Shown here one piece after another: positions 1-8,600 of a stretch of DNA of 64,000 nucleotides. The position numbers and the translations under genes were made by a program. Each line of letters opens with the position of its first letter. Position 1 is the first letter of the stretch. Source of the stretch: an uncultured Oscillospiraceae bacterium (GTDB taxonomy: Bacteria; Bacillota; Clostridia; Oscillospirales; Acutalibacteraceae). The notes under the pieces are model-generated. The model was not told the origin of the DNA, ran no database searches, and saw nothing but the letters and a program-made list of their open reading frames with translations. Location of the stretch: assembly GCA_900548305.1 (NCBI GenBank), contig URJZ01000003.1, forward strand, positions 1 through 64,000, given 5' to 3'.

Positions 1-266
1 TTACACGCCGTGAATTTGCAAATGCATATACAGAGTTAAATGATCCGATTGATCAAAAAGAGCGTTTTGAATATCAAATGAAACTACGTGAACAAGGTGA
101 TGAAGAGGCCAATCAAATTGATGAAGACTTCATTACAGCGCTGGAATACGGTATGCCTCCTACCGGTGGTATGGGTATGGGAATTGATCGTTTGGCAATG
201 TTGTTGACAGACAGTGCCTCAATTCGAGATGTATTGCTATTCCCGACAATGAAACCAAAAGACTAA
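1..266 (+). CDS. lysS: Lysyl-tRNA synthetase, C-terminal end (partial)
   Basis: This is the 3' end of a class II lysyl-tRNA synthetase, which charges tRNA-Lys in the cytoplasm; the 5' part lies before the window and the reading frame begins at base 3. The visible 87 residues contain the class II motif 3 region, seen as GMPPTGGMGMGIDRLAM, and end in the family-typical DVLLFPTMKPKD. The arginine in GIDRL is the conserved ATP-binding residue of motif 3. The next gene, ilvD, starts 33 bases downstream with no terminator between, so the two may be co-transcribed although they are functionally unrelated. Confidence 0.95.
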   Translation, partial: TRREFANAYTELNDPIDQKERFEYQMKLREQGDEEANQIDEDFITALEYGMPPTGGMGMGIDRLAMLLTDSASIRDVLLFPTMKPKD

Positions 267-299
267 ATTTCATATATAAAGAAAAGAGATGACACAATC

Positions 300-1955
300 A
301 TGAGAAGTGATTTAATGAAGGGCGGTCCCAGCCGTGCACCTCAGCGTTCTTTATTGCGTGCATTGGGACTTTCGGACACAGAGTTAACACGTCCGTTTAT
401 TGGGGTGGTTTGTTCCAAGAGCGATTATATTCCGGGTCACAAACACTTAGGAGAAATTGCGGAAGCAGTAAAAGCAGGAATTCGTAATGCAGGCGGAGTT
501 CCGTTTGAGTTCGAAACCATTGGTGTTTGCGATGGCTTGGCAATGGGACATCAAGGCATGAAATACTCTCTATGCTCCCGTGAATTAATTGCAGACTCTA
601 TTGAGGTTATGCTAACAGCTCATCCTTTAGATGCGGTTGTGTTTATTCCAAACTGCGATAAAATTGTACCAGGTATGATTATGGCAGCATGCCGTTTGAA
701 TTTACCAAGTATTTTTGTAAGCGGCGGACCAATGCTGCCGGGCAAACATAAAGATACTCGTTTTGGACTTTCTGAGATGTTTGAAGCGGTTGGAAGTTAT
801 GCTTCCGGAAAAATTGATTTGGACGAATTGACAGATATGGAAAAATCAGCTTGTCCAAGCTGTGGTTCTTGCTCCGGAATGTATACAGCAAATTCTATGA
901 ACTGTTTAACTGAAGCGATAGGATTAGCTTTACCAGGAAATGGAAGTATTCCTGCTGTGATGTCTGCCAGAACAGCGCTTGCAAAGCAAGCGGGTGAACG
1001 CATTATGGAGTTATTGAAACAAGATCTTCGTCCAAAGGATATTCTAAATGAAAAAGCATTTGAAAATGCGTTAAGAAGTGATATGGCTTTGGGTTGTTCA
1101 AGCAATACTGTTCTGCATTTGCTTGCCATTGCATATGAGGCAGGTGTGAACGTAACCATGGATCTGATTGATGAAATCAGCAAAACAACGCCTCAGCTTT
1201 GCAAATTAAATCCTGCAAGCGAAGTATTTATTACAGATTTAAATGAAGTGGGCGGCATTCAGTCTGTGCTGAAAGAACTAGCAAAAGCAGGGTTGGTACA
1301 TACAGATATTCCAACAGTCAGCGGTACGGTTGGTGAGAGAATGAAAAATTATCCTACAGCTGACGGTGAGGTTATCCGTACTATAGAAAATGCTTTCCGT
1401 AAAGATGGCGGTATTGCTATTTTGAAAGGAAATATTGCACCGGAAGGTGCTGTTGTTAAACAAGGTGCGGTTGCACCTGAAATGATGGTTCACAGTGGCC
1501 CTGCACGCTGCTTTAACTGTGAAGAAGATGCTTCCGAAGCAATTCTTGGCGGTAAAATTAAAGCGGGTGATGTTGTAATTATTCGTTATGAGGGACCAAA
1601 AGGTGGACCAGGTATGCGTGAAATGTTACAGCCAACCGCAGCCATTACAGGTATGGGATTGGGTGCCAGTGTTGCATTGATTACAGACGGACGTTTTTCA
1701 GGTGCTACCCGAGGAGCCTCTATTGGACACGTTTCTCCTGAAGCTGCAGCAGGCGGTGTAATTGCGTTGATTGAAGATGACGACATCATTGATATCAATA
1801 TCACAGAACGCAAGCTAGATGTTCGTGTAAGTGAGGAAGAGCTTGTAGAAAGAAAAAAACGTTGGAAAGCTCCTGAAAAAGAATTGACAGGTTATATCAA
1901 ACGTTATGCACAGCATGTAACTTCTGGTTCTCGCGGTGCTGTATTCGAAAAATAA
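300..1955 (+). CDS. ilvD: Dihydroxy-acid dehydratase
   Basis: This 551-residue protein is full length for IlvD, the iron-sulfur enzyme that dehydrates 2,3-dihydroxy-isovalerate and 2,3-dihydroxy-3-methylvalerate in valine and isoleucine synthesis. Family hallmarks are visible: the early cluster-ligand region FIPNCDKIVPGM, the cysteine motif CPSCGSCSGMYTANSM near residue 185, and the C-terminal ITDGRFSGATRG motif near residue 465. The gene follows lysS closely and is closed by a strong terminator at 1977-2009, so it is separate from the leuCD transcript. The rest of the ilv pathway is not in the window. Confidence 0.97.
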   Translation: MRSDLMKGGPSRAPQRSLLRALGLSDTELTRPFIGVVCSKSDYIPGHKHLGEIAEAVKAGIRNAGGVPFEFETIGVCDGLAMGHQGMKYSLCSRELIADSIEVMLTAHPLDAVVFIPNCDKIVPGMIMAACRLNLPSIFVSGGPMLPGKHKDTRFGLSEMFEAVGSYASGKIDLDELTDMEKSACPSCGSCSGMYTANSMNCLTEAIGLALPGNGSIPAVMSARTALAKQAGERIMELLKQDLRPKDILNEKAFENALRSDMALGCSSNTVLHLLAIAYEAGVNVTMDLIDEISKTTPQLCKLNPASEVFITDLNEVGGIQSVLKELAKAGLVHTDIPTVSGTVGERMKNYPTADGEVIRTIENAFRKDGGIAILKGNIAPEGAVVKQGAVAPEMMVHSGPARCFNCEEDASEAILGGKIKAGDVVIIRYEGPKGGPGMREMLQPTAAITGMGLGASVALITDGRFSGATRGASIGHVSPEAAAGGVIALIEDDDIIDINITERKLDVRVSEEELVERKKRWKAPEKELTGYIKRYAQHVTSGSRGAVFEK

Positions 1956-1976
1956 AGATACGTATTATTTTGTCGG

Positions 1977-2009
1977 CACAGTACCCGTAAAACGGTACTG
2001 TGTTTTTTT
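1977..2009 (+). terminator. Rho-independent terminator after ilvD
   Basis: A 9-bp perfect stem (CACAGTACC / GGTACTGTG) with an 8-base loop is followed by seven T residues. It lies between ilvD and the leuC promoter. Confidence 0.9.
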
Positions 2010-2015
2010 GTGAAG

Positions 2016-2044
2016 TTGAAAAAAGAAGAAAAAAACAGTATAAT
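2016..2044 (+). promoter_or_regulatory. Predicted sigma-A promoter of leuCD
   Basis: TTGAAA (2016-2021) and TATAAT (2039-2044) are separated by 17 bases, directly after the ilvD terminator and about 40 bases before the chosen leuC start. The leader is too short to hold a T-box or leucine attenuator. Confidence 0.75.
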
Positions 2045-2085
2045 AGATAGAAACAATCATGAGTTTGAATGAGGGGGAAATCGAA

Positions 2086-3348
2086 ATGGGCATGACAATG
2101 ACACAAAAAATTCTTGCTGCACATGCCGGGCTAGATTTTGTAAAAGCAGGTCAATTAATTGAAGCTAACTTAGATATTGTATTAGGCAACGACATTACAA
2201 GTCCGGTTGCAATTAATGAATTTGAAAAATGTGGTGCCAAAGGCGTATTTAACAAAGAAAGAATTGCGCTGGTAATGGATCACTTTACACCGAATAAAGA
2301 TATTAAAGCTGCAGAACAATGCCGTCAGGTAAGAAATTTTGCAGACAAATATGATATTAAAAATTACTTTGATGTAGGACAAATGGGAATTGAGCATGCA
2401 CTTCTCCCAGAGCAAGGGGTGGTAGGTCCCGGCGATGTTATTATCGGTGCAGACTCACATACTTGTACTTATGGCGCTTTGGGTGCGTTTTCTACAGGTG
2501 TGGGTTCTACAGATATGGCTTGCGGTATGATAACAGGAAAAGCTTGGTTTAAGGTACCATCTGCAATTAAAGTAGAATTGGTAGGTAAACTTCAAAAATA
2601 TGTAAGCGGTAAAGACGTTATTTTGCACTTGATTGGTAAAATTGGCGTAGATGGCGCTTTATATCGTTCTTTAGAGTTTACAGGAGAAGGTATTGCAAGT
2701 TTATCCATGGATGACCGTCTTTGCATTGCGAATATGGCAATTGAAGCAGGTGCCAAAAACGGTATCTTCCCGGTAGATGATGTAACACTGGAATACTGCA
2801 AGGGCAGATGCCAAAGAGAGCCTAGAATTTTTCAGGCAGATTTGGATGCAGAGTATGATGAGACCATTGTGATTGACCTTTCTGAGTTGCGTCCTACAGT
2901 GGCATTTCCTCATTTACCTGAGAACACCAAGACCATTGATGAAATTGGAGAAAATGAAATTAAAATTGACCAAGTAGTAATTGGTTCCTGTACCAATGGC
3001 AGAATTGAAGATTTAGAAGTAACCGCTGAGATTTTAAAAGGCAAAAAAGTTGCAAAACATGTTAGATGTATCATTATCCCAGGTACACAGTCCATTTATT
3101 TGGAAGCTGTTCGCAGAGGCTGGGTTGAAATCTTCATTGAAGCAGGCGCAGTATTTTCTACACCAACATGTGGTCCTTGCTTGGGTGGACACATGGGAAT
3201 TTTGGGTAAAGGTGAACGTGCGGTTTCAACAACAAACCGTAACTTTGTGGGACGTATGGGTCATATTGATTCTGAAATTTACTTGTCCAGTCCAGCAGTT
3301 GCTGCGGCAAGTGCATTGACCGGTTATATTACAGACCCAACGAAATAA
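2086..3348 (+). CDS. leuC: 3-isopropylmalate dehydratase large subunit
   Basis: This is the aconitase-family large subunit that, with LeuD, isomerises 2-isopropylmalate to 3-isopropylmalate in leucine synthesis. At 420 residues it is the short type (LeuC2/HACN-like) rather than the roughly 470-residue enterobacterial form. The 4Fe-4S ligand regions are visible as GADSHTCTYGALGAF, VIGSCTNGR and TPTCGPCLGGHMG. An upstream ATG at 2059 is possible, but the GAGGGGG site at 2071-2077 sits 8 bases before the ATG at 2086, so the shorter protein is preferred. leuD follows after 16 bases. Confidence 0.95.
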   Translation: MGMTMTQKILAAHAGLDFVKAGQLIEANLDIVLGNDITSPVAINEFEKCGAKGVFNKERIALVMDHFTPNKDIKAAEQCRQVRNFADKYDIKNYFDVGQMGIEHALLPEQGVVGPGDVIIGADSHTCTYGALGAFSTGVGSTDMACGMITGKAWFKVPSAIKVELVGKLQKYVSGKDVILHLIGKIGVDGALYRSLEFTGEGIASLSMDDRLCIANMAIEAGAKNGIFPVDDVTLEYCKGRCQREPRIFQADLDAEYDETIVIDLSELRPTVAFPHLPENTKTIDEIGENEIKIDQVVIGSCTNGRIEDLEVTAEILKGKKVAKHVRCIIIPGTQSIYLEAVRRGWVEIFIEAGAVFSTPTCGPCLGGHMGILGKGERAVSTTNRNFVGRMGHIDSEIYLSSPAVAAASALTGYITDPTK

Positions 3349-3364
3349 AAAGGAGGTTTTTTAT

Positions 3365-3847
3365 ATGAACGCACACGGTATAGTACATAAATATGGTGAT
3401 AATGTGGATACGGACGTGATTATCCCAGCTCGTTATTTGAACACAGCTTCCCATAGTGAGCTGGCTGCTCATTGTATGGAAGATATTGATAAGGATTTTG
3501 TAAACAAAGTAAAACAAGGCGATATTATTGTTGCTAATAAAAACTTTGGTTGCGGATCTTCTCGTGAACATGCGCCCATTGCTATTAAAGCAAGCGGTAT
3601 TTCATGTGTAATTGCAAGTACATTTGCACGTATTTTTTATCGTAACTCTATTAATATCGGCCTTGCAATTTTAGAATGTGACGAGGCAGCAAAAGATATT
3701 AAAGACGGTGACGAAGTAAAAGTAAATTTTGATACAGGTGTAATTGAAAATGTTACTACCGGAAAAACATATCAGGCAGAACCATTTCCACCGTTTATTC
3801 AAAATATTATTTCCAAAGGTGGATTGCTTAAGAGCATAGGAAAATAA
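3365..3847 (+). CDS. leuD: 3-isopropylmalate dehydratase small subunit
   Basis: This 160-residue swivel-domain subunit pairs with LeuC. The family signature is visible: YGDNVDTDVIIPARYL near the N-terminus and the GCGSSREHAPIAIK loop near residue 60. The length matches the short LeuD2 type, consistent with the short LeuC partner. An AAAGGAGG ribosome-binding site precedes the start. A hairpin terminator follows immediately, making leuCD a two-gene operon without leuA or leuB nearby. Confidence 0.95.
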   Translation: MNAHGIVHKYGDNVDTDVIIPARYLNTASHSELAAHCMEDIDKDFVNKVKQGDIIVANKNFGCGSSREHAPIAIKASGISCVIASTFARIFYRNSINIGLAILECDEAAKDIKDGDEVKVNFDTGVIENVTTGKTYQAEPFPPFIQNIISKGGLLKSIGK

Positions 3848-3852
3848 TGAGT

Positions 3853-3896
3853 AAGAGTATAACTGAAATACATTGGTATTTTGGTTATACTCTTTT
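3853..3896 (+). terminator. Terminator after leuD
   Basis: AAGAGTATAAC at 3853-3863 pairs with GTTATACTCTT at 3884-3894, and short T-runs follow. Confidence 0.8.
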
Positions 3897-4007
3897 GTCA
3901 TTTTATAGACAGAAAAACGAAAAAAGCTTTATAAAATATTCATCAATATTAAGTACTTTTCTATTATAATGAAGCTATTAAGTTACTAAAGAGAGGAATC
4001 GGTTATT

Positions 4008-4697
4008 ATGTCGGCAGGTAAAATATTAGTAGTGGATGACGATCAGAATATTTGCGAATTATTACGTTTATATATTGAAAAAGAAGGCTTTGAAGTTCGT
4101 ATTGCTAATGATGGACGTAGAGCGTTAGAAATTTTTGAAGAGCAAAACCCCGATTTGATTATGCTGGATATTATGCTGCCGGAATTAGACGGTTGGCAAG
4201 TGTGCAGAGAAATTAGGAAGAAATCCCAATGTCCTATTATTATGTTGACTGCAAAAGGTGAAGTATTTGATAAAGTACTTGGACTTGAATTGGGTGCGGA
4301 TGATTATGTGGTAAAACCATTTGAGACCAAAGAAGTAGTTGCTCGCATTAAGGCTGTTTTGCGCCGTTACGGAAGCAATGCAGAGGAGCAGATAAAAGAA
4401 GTACGTTACGATAAATTGAGCATTAATTTGACTAATTATGAATTGAAGGTAGATGGCGTAGCTATTGACACACCTCCCAAAGAGATGGAATTAATTTACC
4501 ATTTAGCCAGCAATCCTAACCGTGTATTCACACGTGACCAACTTTTGGATGAGGTATGGGGCTTCGATTATTACGGAGATTCCCGTACGGTTGACGTGCA
4601 CGTAAAACGCTTAAGAGAAAAGTTAGAGGGTGTTTCTGATAAATGGGCGCTGAAAACCGTTTGGGGTGTAGGTTATAAATTTGAGCTGAAAGAATAA
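4008..4697 (+). CDS. OmpR/PhoB-family response regulator
   Basis: This 229-residue two-component response regulator is a cytoplasmic DNA-binding protein. The receiver domain (about residues 3-115) shows the acidic pocket VVDDDQ, phospho-acceptor Asp54 in MLDIMLPE, the conserved Thr81 and Lys103 in VVKPF. The C-terminal winged-helix domain (about 130-228) shows the typical VFTRDQLLDEVWG and SRTVDVHVKRLREKL. It is followed after 17 bases by its probable partner kinase. The signal is not evident; an envelope-stress role is only suggested by the adjacent HtrA gene. Confidence 0.93.
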   Translation: MSAGKILVVDDDQNICELLRLYIEKEGFEVRIANDGRRALEIFEEQNPDLIMLDIMLPELDGWQVCREIRKKSQCPIIMLTAKGEVFDKVLGLELGADDYVVKPFETKEVVARIKAVLRRYGSNAEEQIKEVRYDKLSINLTNYELKVDGVAIDTPPKEMELIYHLASNPNRVFTRDQLLDEVWGFDYYGDSRTVDVHVKRLREKLEGVSDKWALKTVWGVGYKFELKE

Positions 4698-4714
4698 AGA
4701 GAGGGCTGTTTTGA

Positions 4715-6379
4715 TTGAAAAAGAGCTTGTTTAAGAAATATCTAAGTGTAACATCTATTATCATTGTAGTTAGCTTTTTATTCTTAGGCACCGTTATGAT
4801 TGTATTTATTGCTCGTTACTTCCAATCTGAAAAGCAGGCACAATTGACGCAGAATGCAAAAAGTATGGCAAGTATTGCAGGTCAAAGTGTTGTTATGATG
4901 CAGGATAATCAATACTTACTTGACGGTTCCAGAATGGCTTTATTTATCAAGGCTTTTTCGGATAATGTAGATGCCGATTTTTTCTTGGTGGATCAATCCG
5001 GAGCTGAAATGCTTTCTACCTATAGCATTGAAGAAGATGAAAATCCCAATGCAGATATTAAATCTAGGCAAAATATCAGCGCTGAAACCATGCAGCAGGC
5101 ATTATCCGGTTATTTTTCCGCTACGGGTACTATGAACGGATTATATGAGAGCAATTACTATATCATTGGTGTTCCAATTGTTACCACAAATTCTTCTGGT
5201 CAACAAGTTGCGATAGGAGCTGTGTTTGCTGCATCTGACTTAAAGGTACTGGATGTATTTAGATCTGAAACTATTAAGATGTTTTTATTGGCTGCTATTG
5301 CGGCATTTATGGTGTCGTTTTGTATTGTTTGGACATTCTCGTACAAATTGGCAAAGCCACTGCGAGAAATGGCAATTGCAGCCAAACATTTTGGAGAAGG
5401 AGATTTTTCTGTTCGTGTTCCGGTTGGAAGTCAAGATGAAATTGGAGAGTTATCATCCGCATTTAATCAAATGGCGGAAACATTGGCAGCAGGTGAAAGT
5501 ATGAGGCGTAATTTTATTGCAAATACTTCTCATGAACTGAAAACACCAATGACAACAATTGCGGGGTTTGTGGATGGCATTTTGGACGGGACTATTCCCG
5601 AAGAAAAACGCAATCATTATTTGAAGATTGTTTCTCAGGAAGTAAAACGTTTGTCTCGTTTGGTAAAGACCATGTTGGATCTTTCTAAAATTGACAGCGG
5701 CGAAATGAAACTGCGTCTTACTCGCTTTGATTTAAGCAATACTATATTTGTTACGTTGTTATCTTTTGAAAAAGCCATAGAAGATAAAAAAATAGAAATC
5801 CGTGGTTTGGAAACTGCCTCCAGCTTATTTGTAGACGGCGACCCTGATATGATACATCAGGTTTTATACAATTTATTGGAAAATGCAGTAAAGTTTACAA
5901 ATGTAGGAGGTTACATTGACATACGTTTAGCAGAAACCAATGATCGTGTAACAGTTACCATTAAAAACAGTGGACCAGGTATTCCTGCAGATGAAGTAGC
6001 AATGATATTTGACCGTTTTTATAAAACGGATAAATCTCGCAGTCAAGATAAAAACGGAATGGGACTTGGACTTTATATTGTTCGCACTATTATTCGCTTG
6101 CATGGCGGAGATATTTGTGTTAGCAGCGTTGAAAATGAATTTTGTCAATTCGAGTTTTGTTTACCGAAAAAGATAAAAGAAACAAATTGTGATAAAGGAA
6201 AAGATAACAAAGAACAAAAGGATACTAAGTGGAGTAATCCGCTAAAAAATGATAACAAGCAAACGAAAACAGAAAAGAAAGCAAAGAAAAAAGAAGAAGA
6301 TTCTACACCTGAAGTAATTGAAGTGACAGATGTAGAGATTGTAGAAAAACCAAAAGATGACGATGCTGCACTGCATTGA
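4715..6379 (+). CDS. HAMP-domain sensor histidine kinase
   Basis: This 554-residue membrane kinase starts at a TTG behind an AGAGAGG site. It has a transmembrane helix at about 12-35, an extracytoplasmic sensor region to about 185, a second helix at about 187-210, HAMP, the H-box with His273 in NTSHELKTPMTTI, and an ATPase domain (NAVKFTN, GPGIP, GMGLGLYIV). After the catalytic domain there is an unusual tail of about 65 residues, rich in lysine then in acidic residues. It is co-transcribed with the response regulator before it. The ligand is unknown. Confidence 0.93.
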   Translation: MKKSLFKKYLSVTSIIIVVSFLFLGTVMIVFIARYFQSEKQAQLTQNAKSMASIAGQSVVMMQDNQYLLDGSRMALFIKAFSDNVDADFFLVDQSGAEMLSTYSIEEDENPNADIKSRQNISAETMQQALSGYFSATGTMNGLYESNYYIIGVPIVTTNSSGQQVAIGAVFAASDLKVLDVFRSETIKMFLLAAIAAFMVSFCIVWTFSYKLAKPLREMAIAAKHFGEGDFSVRVPVGSQDEIGELSSAFNQMAETLAAGESMRRNFIANTSHELKTPMTTIAGFVDGILDGTIPEEKRNHYLKIVSQEVKRLSRLVKTMLDLSKIDSGEMKLRLTRFDLSNTIFVTLLSFEKAIEDKKIEIRGLETASSLFVDGDPDMIHQVLYNLLENAVKFTNVGGYIDIRLAETNDRVTVTIKNSGPGIPADEVAMIFDRFYKTDKSRSQDKNGMGLGLYIVRTIIRLHGGDICVSSVENEFCQFEFCLPKKIKETNCDKGKDNKEQKDTKWSNPLKNDNKQTKTEKKAKKKEEDSTPEVIEVTDVEIVEKPKDDDAALH

Positions 6380-6388
6380 TGTGTAATA

Positions 6389-6423
6389 AACAGTAGGGTA
6401 AATATAGTTTTGCCCTACTGTTT
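6389..6423 (+). terminator. Terminator between histidine kinase and htrA
   Basis: CAGTAGGG (6391-6398) pairs with CCCTACTG (6413-6420), flanked by A and T tracts (AA / TTT). The T-run is short, so read-through into htrA is possible. Confidence 0.65.
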
Positions 6424-6455
6424 GTCATCAGATACTATTGATAAGAGGTGTACAT

Positions 6456-8090
6456 ATGGACGAAAATCGCAATCCGTTTGATTTTGAGCAACCAAATTCC
6501 AATTCGGATGAGCCAAAATCCAAAGGTTCTCATACCGCTCCGTCAACGGAATGTCCTCAACAGGGGGCACATGATCAATCGGAGAATGCCTACTTCCAGT
6601 CAGGGAAAGGATATACAAACCCTGAACAGAATCAGCAAAAAGGAAGTTCTGATATTCCGCCGTATCAATGGAACTCTTCTTATCAGGGAGAGTTTTCTCA
6701 GAATCGAGATCCGTCTGGGCAGCAAGTTCCATATAACTCCTATGAGCAGCAATATCCCTATGGAACAGGACATCCGAATTCTTGGAATCAAAACTACAAT
6801 GACGGTTCATTTCCTAATTGGAATGGACAGTATTGGCAAAATGGAGAGGGATTCCAACCTTCTCCTTCCGGATGGCCTCCGCAGGAACCAAAAAAGAAGA
6901 TGAGCGTAGGCGTAAAGGTATTTATTGTGATATTGGCTGTTTTGGCAGTTGTTTTTATTGGAGGGTTTGCAGGATTTGGTATTTATGTAGTGGTTCAGCA
7001 GCAAAATGAAACATCGTTTGAATCAAGCGATAATCACAACTCTTCTCAATTTTCCAATAATTCCATTTTGGATGAAGACACTGCTGAATATATTCCCGAT
7101 AAAACTGACCCGAATTTTCAGGGTATTACACTTTCATCTGCAGACAGTGAGGTGCTCACACCTGAACAAGTATATGAAAAAGTATCTGTATCAATGGTTA
7201 GTGTTTTATCGACCTCTATAGACGGTATAGTAGAGAAAGATTCTTCGGTGAGTCAGGGAAGTGGGGTCATTGCAACTTCCAATGGATATATTATTACAAA
7301 TGCGCATGTAATTGATTATTCCAAATCTGCACAGGTAGCTGTGATTACGCATGACCAGAAACAATATAATGGTATCGTAGTAGGTCTTGATAAAGATACT
7401 GATTTGGCCGTGATTAAAATTGAAGCAGAAGGATTAATACCTGCTGAATTTGGAGATGATAACGCTTTATCTGTGGGAGAAACTGTGGTTGCAATTGGAA
7501 ATCCGGGTGGTGTACAGTATTCAGGCTCTATGACAATGGGCGTTGTGTCCGCAGTGAATCGCAGCGTAGCAAATTATAGCAGTACAGGCATTACGTATAT
7601 TCAAACAGATACCGCCATTAACCCGGGTAACTCAGGAGGCGGATTGATTAATATGCGTGGGCAGGTCGTTGGAATTAATACTATTAAAGTAGTATCTTCC
7701 GGTTATGAAGGTATGGGATTTTCGATTCCCATTAGTCAGGCCAAGCCAATACTGGATACGTTAATTAGAGAAGGCGACATACCATCAGTTGGTAAATTGG
7801 GTATTACAGGTTCTACTCAATATCTTCCGGTAGACGGCCAAACGTATTCGGTAGCAGGCGGAGTATTGATTGCCTCTATCGATGGCAGCAGTCCTTTGGC
7901 AGATAGTGATTTAGAACAGGGAGATTTAATTGTAGCATTTAACGGTAATACCATTAAAACACTTGAAGATGTATATATGCAGTTAAAAGATTATCGTGTG
8001 GGAGAAGAGATTACCTTAACCATTCGCAGAATCAATGAAAATGAAGATTTCACATTTGATGTGCAAACTACGATTATGAATCGTAATTAA
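6456..8090 (+). CDS. HtrA/DegP-like membrane-anchored serine protease
   Basis: This is a 544-residue S1C-family protease for extracytoplasmic protein quality control. The N-terminal 150 residues are low complexity (Gln, Asn, Ser, Pro, Tyr) and presumably cytoplasmic, followed by one transmembrane helix at about 150-180. The trypsin-like domain shows the triad His284 (ITNAHVI), Asp316 (DTDLAVI) and Ser393 (NPGNSGGG); a PDZ domain occupies about 445-535. The start is the ATG behind AAGAGGTG, not the upstream TTG. Its place next to a two-component system resembles the CssRS-HtrA logic of Bacillus, but that is inference. Confidence 0.93.
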   Translation: MDENRNPFDFEQPNSNSDEPKSKGSHTAPSTECPQQGAHDQSENAYFQSGKGYTNPEQNQQKGSSDIPPYQWNSSYQGEFSQNRDPSGQQVPYNSYEQQYPYGTGHPNSWNQNYNDGSFPNWNGQYWQNGEGFQPSPSGWPPQEPKKKMSVGVKVFIVILAVLAVVFIGGFAGFGIYVVVQQQNETSFESSDNHNSSQFSNNSILDEDTAEYIPDKTDPNFQGITLSSADSEVLTPEQVYEKVSVSMVSVLSTSIDGIVEKDSSVSQGSGVIATSNGYIITNAHVIDYSKSAQVAVITHDQKQYNGIVVGLDKDTDLAVIKIEAEGLIPAEFGDDNALSVGETVVAIGNPGGVQYSGSMTMGVVSAVNRSVANYSSTGITYIQTDTAINPGNSGGGLINMRGQVVGINTIKVVSSGYEGMGFSIPISQAKPILDTLIREGDIPSVGKLGITGSTQYLPVDGQTYSVAGGVLIASIDGSSPLADSDLEQGDLIVAFNGNTIKTLEDVYMQLKDYRVGEEITLTIRRINENEDFTFDVQTTIMNRN

Positions 8091-8120
8091 AAATATTATT
8101 GTTATTTCAATATTCATGAG

Positions 8121-8156
8121 AATCCGAACTTTCTATTAGGAAAGTTCGGATTTTTT
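8121..8156 (+). terminator. Strong terminator after htrA
   Basis: A 13-bp stem, AATCCGAACTTTC / GAAAGTTCGGATT, is followed by a T-run. It insulates the phage-derived cluster from host transcription upstream. Confidence 0.9.
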
Positions 8157-8285
8157 CTTTTGTTCGTATTCTGTCGTGTTTTTTTGAAAAATTTTCATAG
8201 TATATTTCCCTATTCAGGCGAATTTTCCACTATTTTTTACGGTATAGTGAGGGGGTTTATATAAATAAAGCATTAGGAGGAATTT

Positions 8286-8600
8286 ATGGAACATACAGAT
8301 AAGGAAAAACAGACAAAGTTAGTGGAAGGTCTTGAGCGCTTAGCTTTTGGTAATGTAACAGATGCCATTAAACTTTTGTTTTGTGATGAGTTAAATACCC
8401 GCATACTGAATAAATTGGACTTATTTCATATCTCTGAAATTAAGCGGCCGAAAGGCGGGGGAATTGAAATTAAATTTTATGACCGTTTGAAAGCGCTTCA
8501 ATGTTTGCAGGAATTATACAATGGTCAGTCAAGTGATACTTCCGGTTTTTATCGTGCTTTGGAGCAAGGAGTGAAAACATTTGAGGAGGATGAATCTTAA
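8286..8600 (+). CDS. Terminase small subunit-like protein (short form)
   Basis: This 104-residue protein opens the phage-derived cluster, directly before the large terminase. Its second half (SEIKRPKGGGIEIKFYDRLKAL) resembles the C-terminal part of PBSX/XtmA-type small terminase subunits, the region that contacts the large subunit. Small subunits of this family are usually longer and carry an N-terminal helix-turn-helix for pac recognition; no such domain is apparent here. The start has a strong AGGAGG site. The assignment depends on the short motif plus position. Confidence 0.6.
   Translation: MEHTDKEKQTKLVEGLERLAFGNVTDAIKLLFCDELNTRILNKLDLFHISEIKRPKGGGIEIKFYDRLKALQCLQELYNGQSSDTSGFYRALEQGVKTFEEDES

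Noticed and set aside
2045..2085. T-box or leucine attenuator before leuC
   Set aside because: The leader after the promoter is only about 35 bases and has no stem I, T-box or leucine-rich peptide.
8160..8285. Sporulation-sigma promoter for the phage-derived cluster
   Set aside because: TATAGT and similar fragments are present, but no pair of elements with correct spacing fits sigma-E, -F, -G or -K convincingly.
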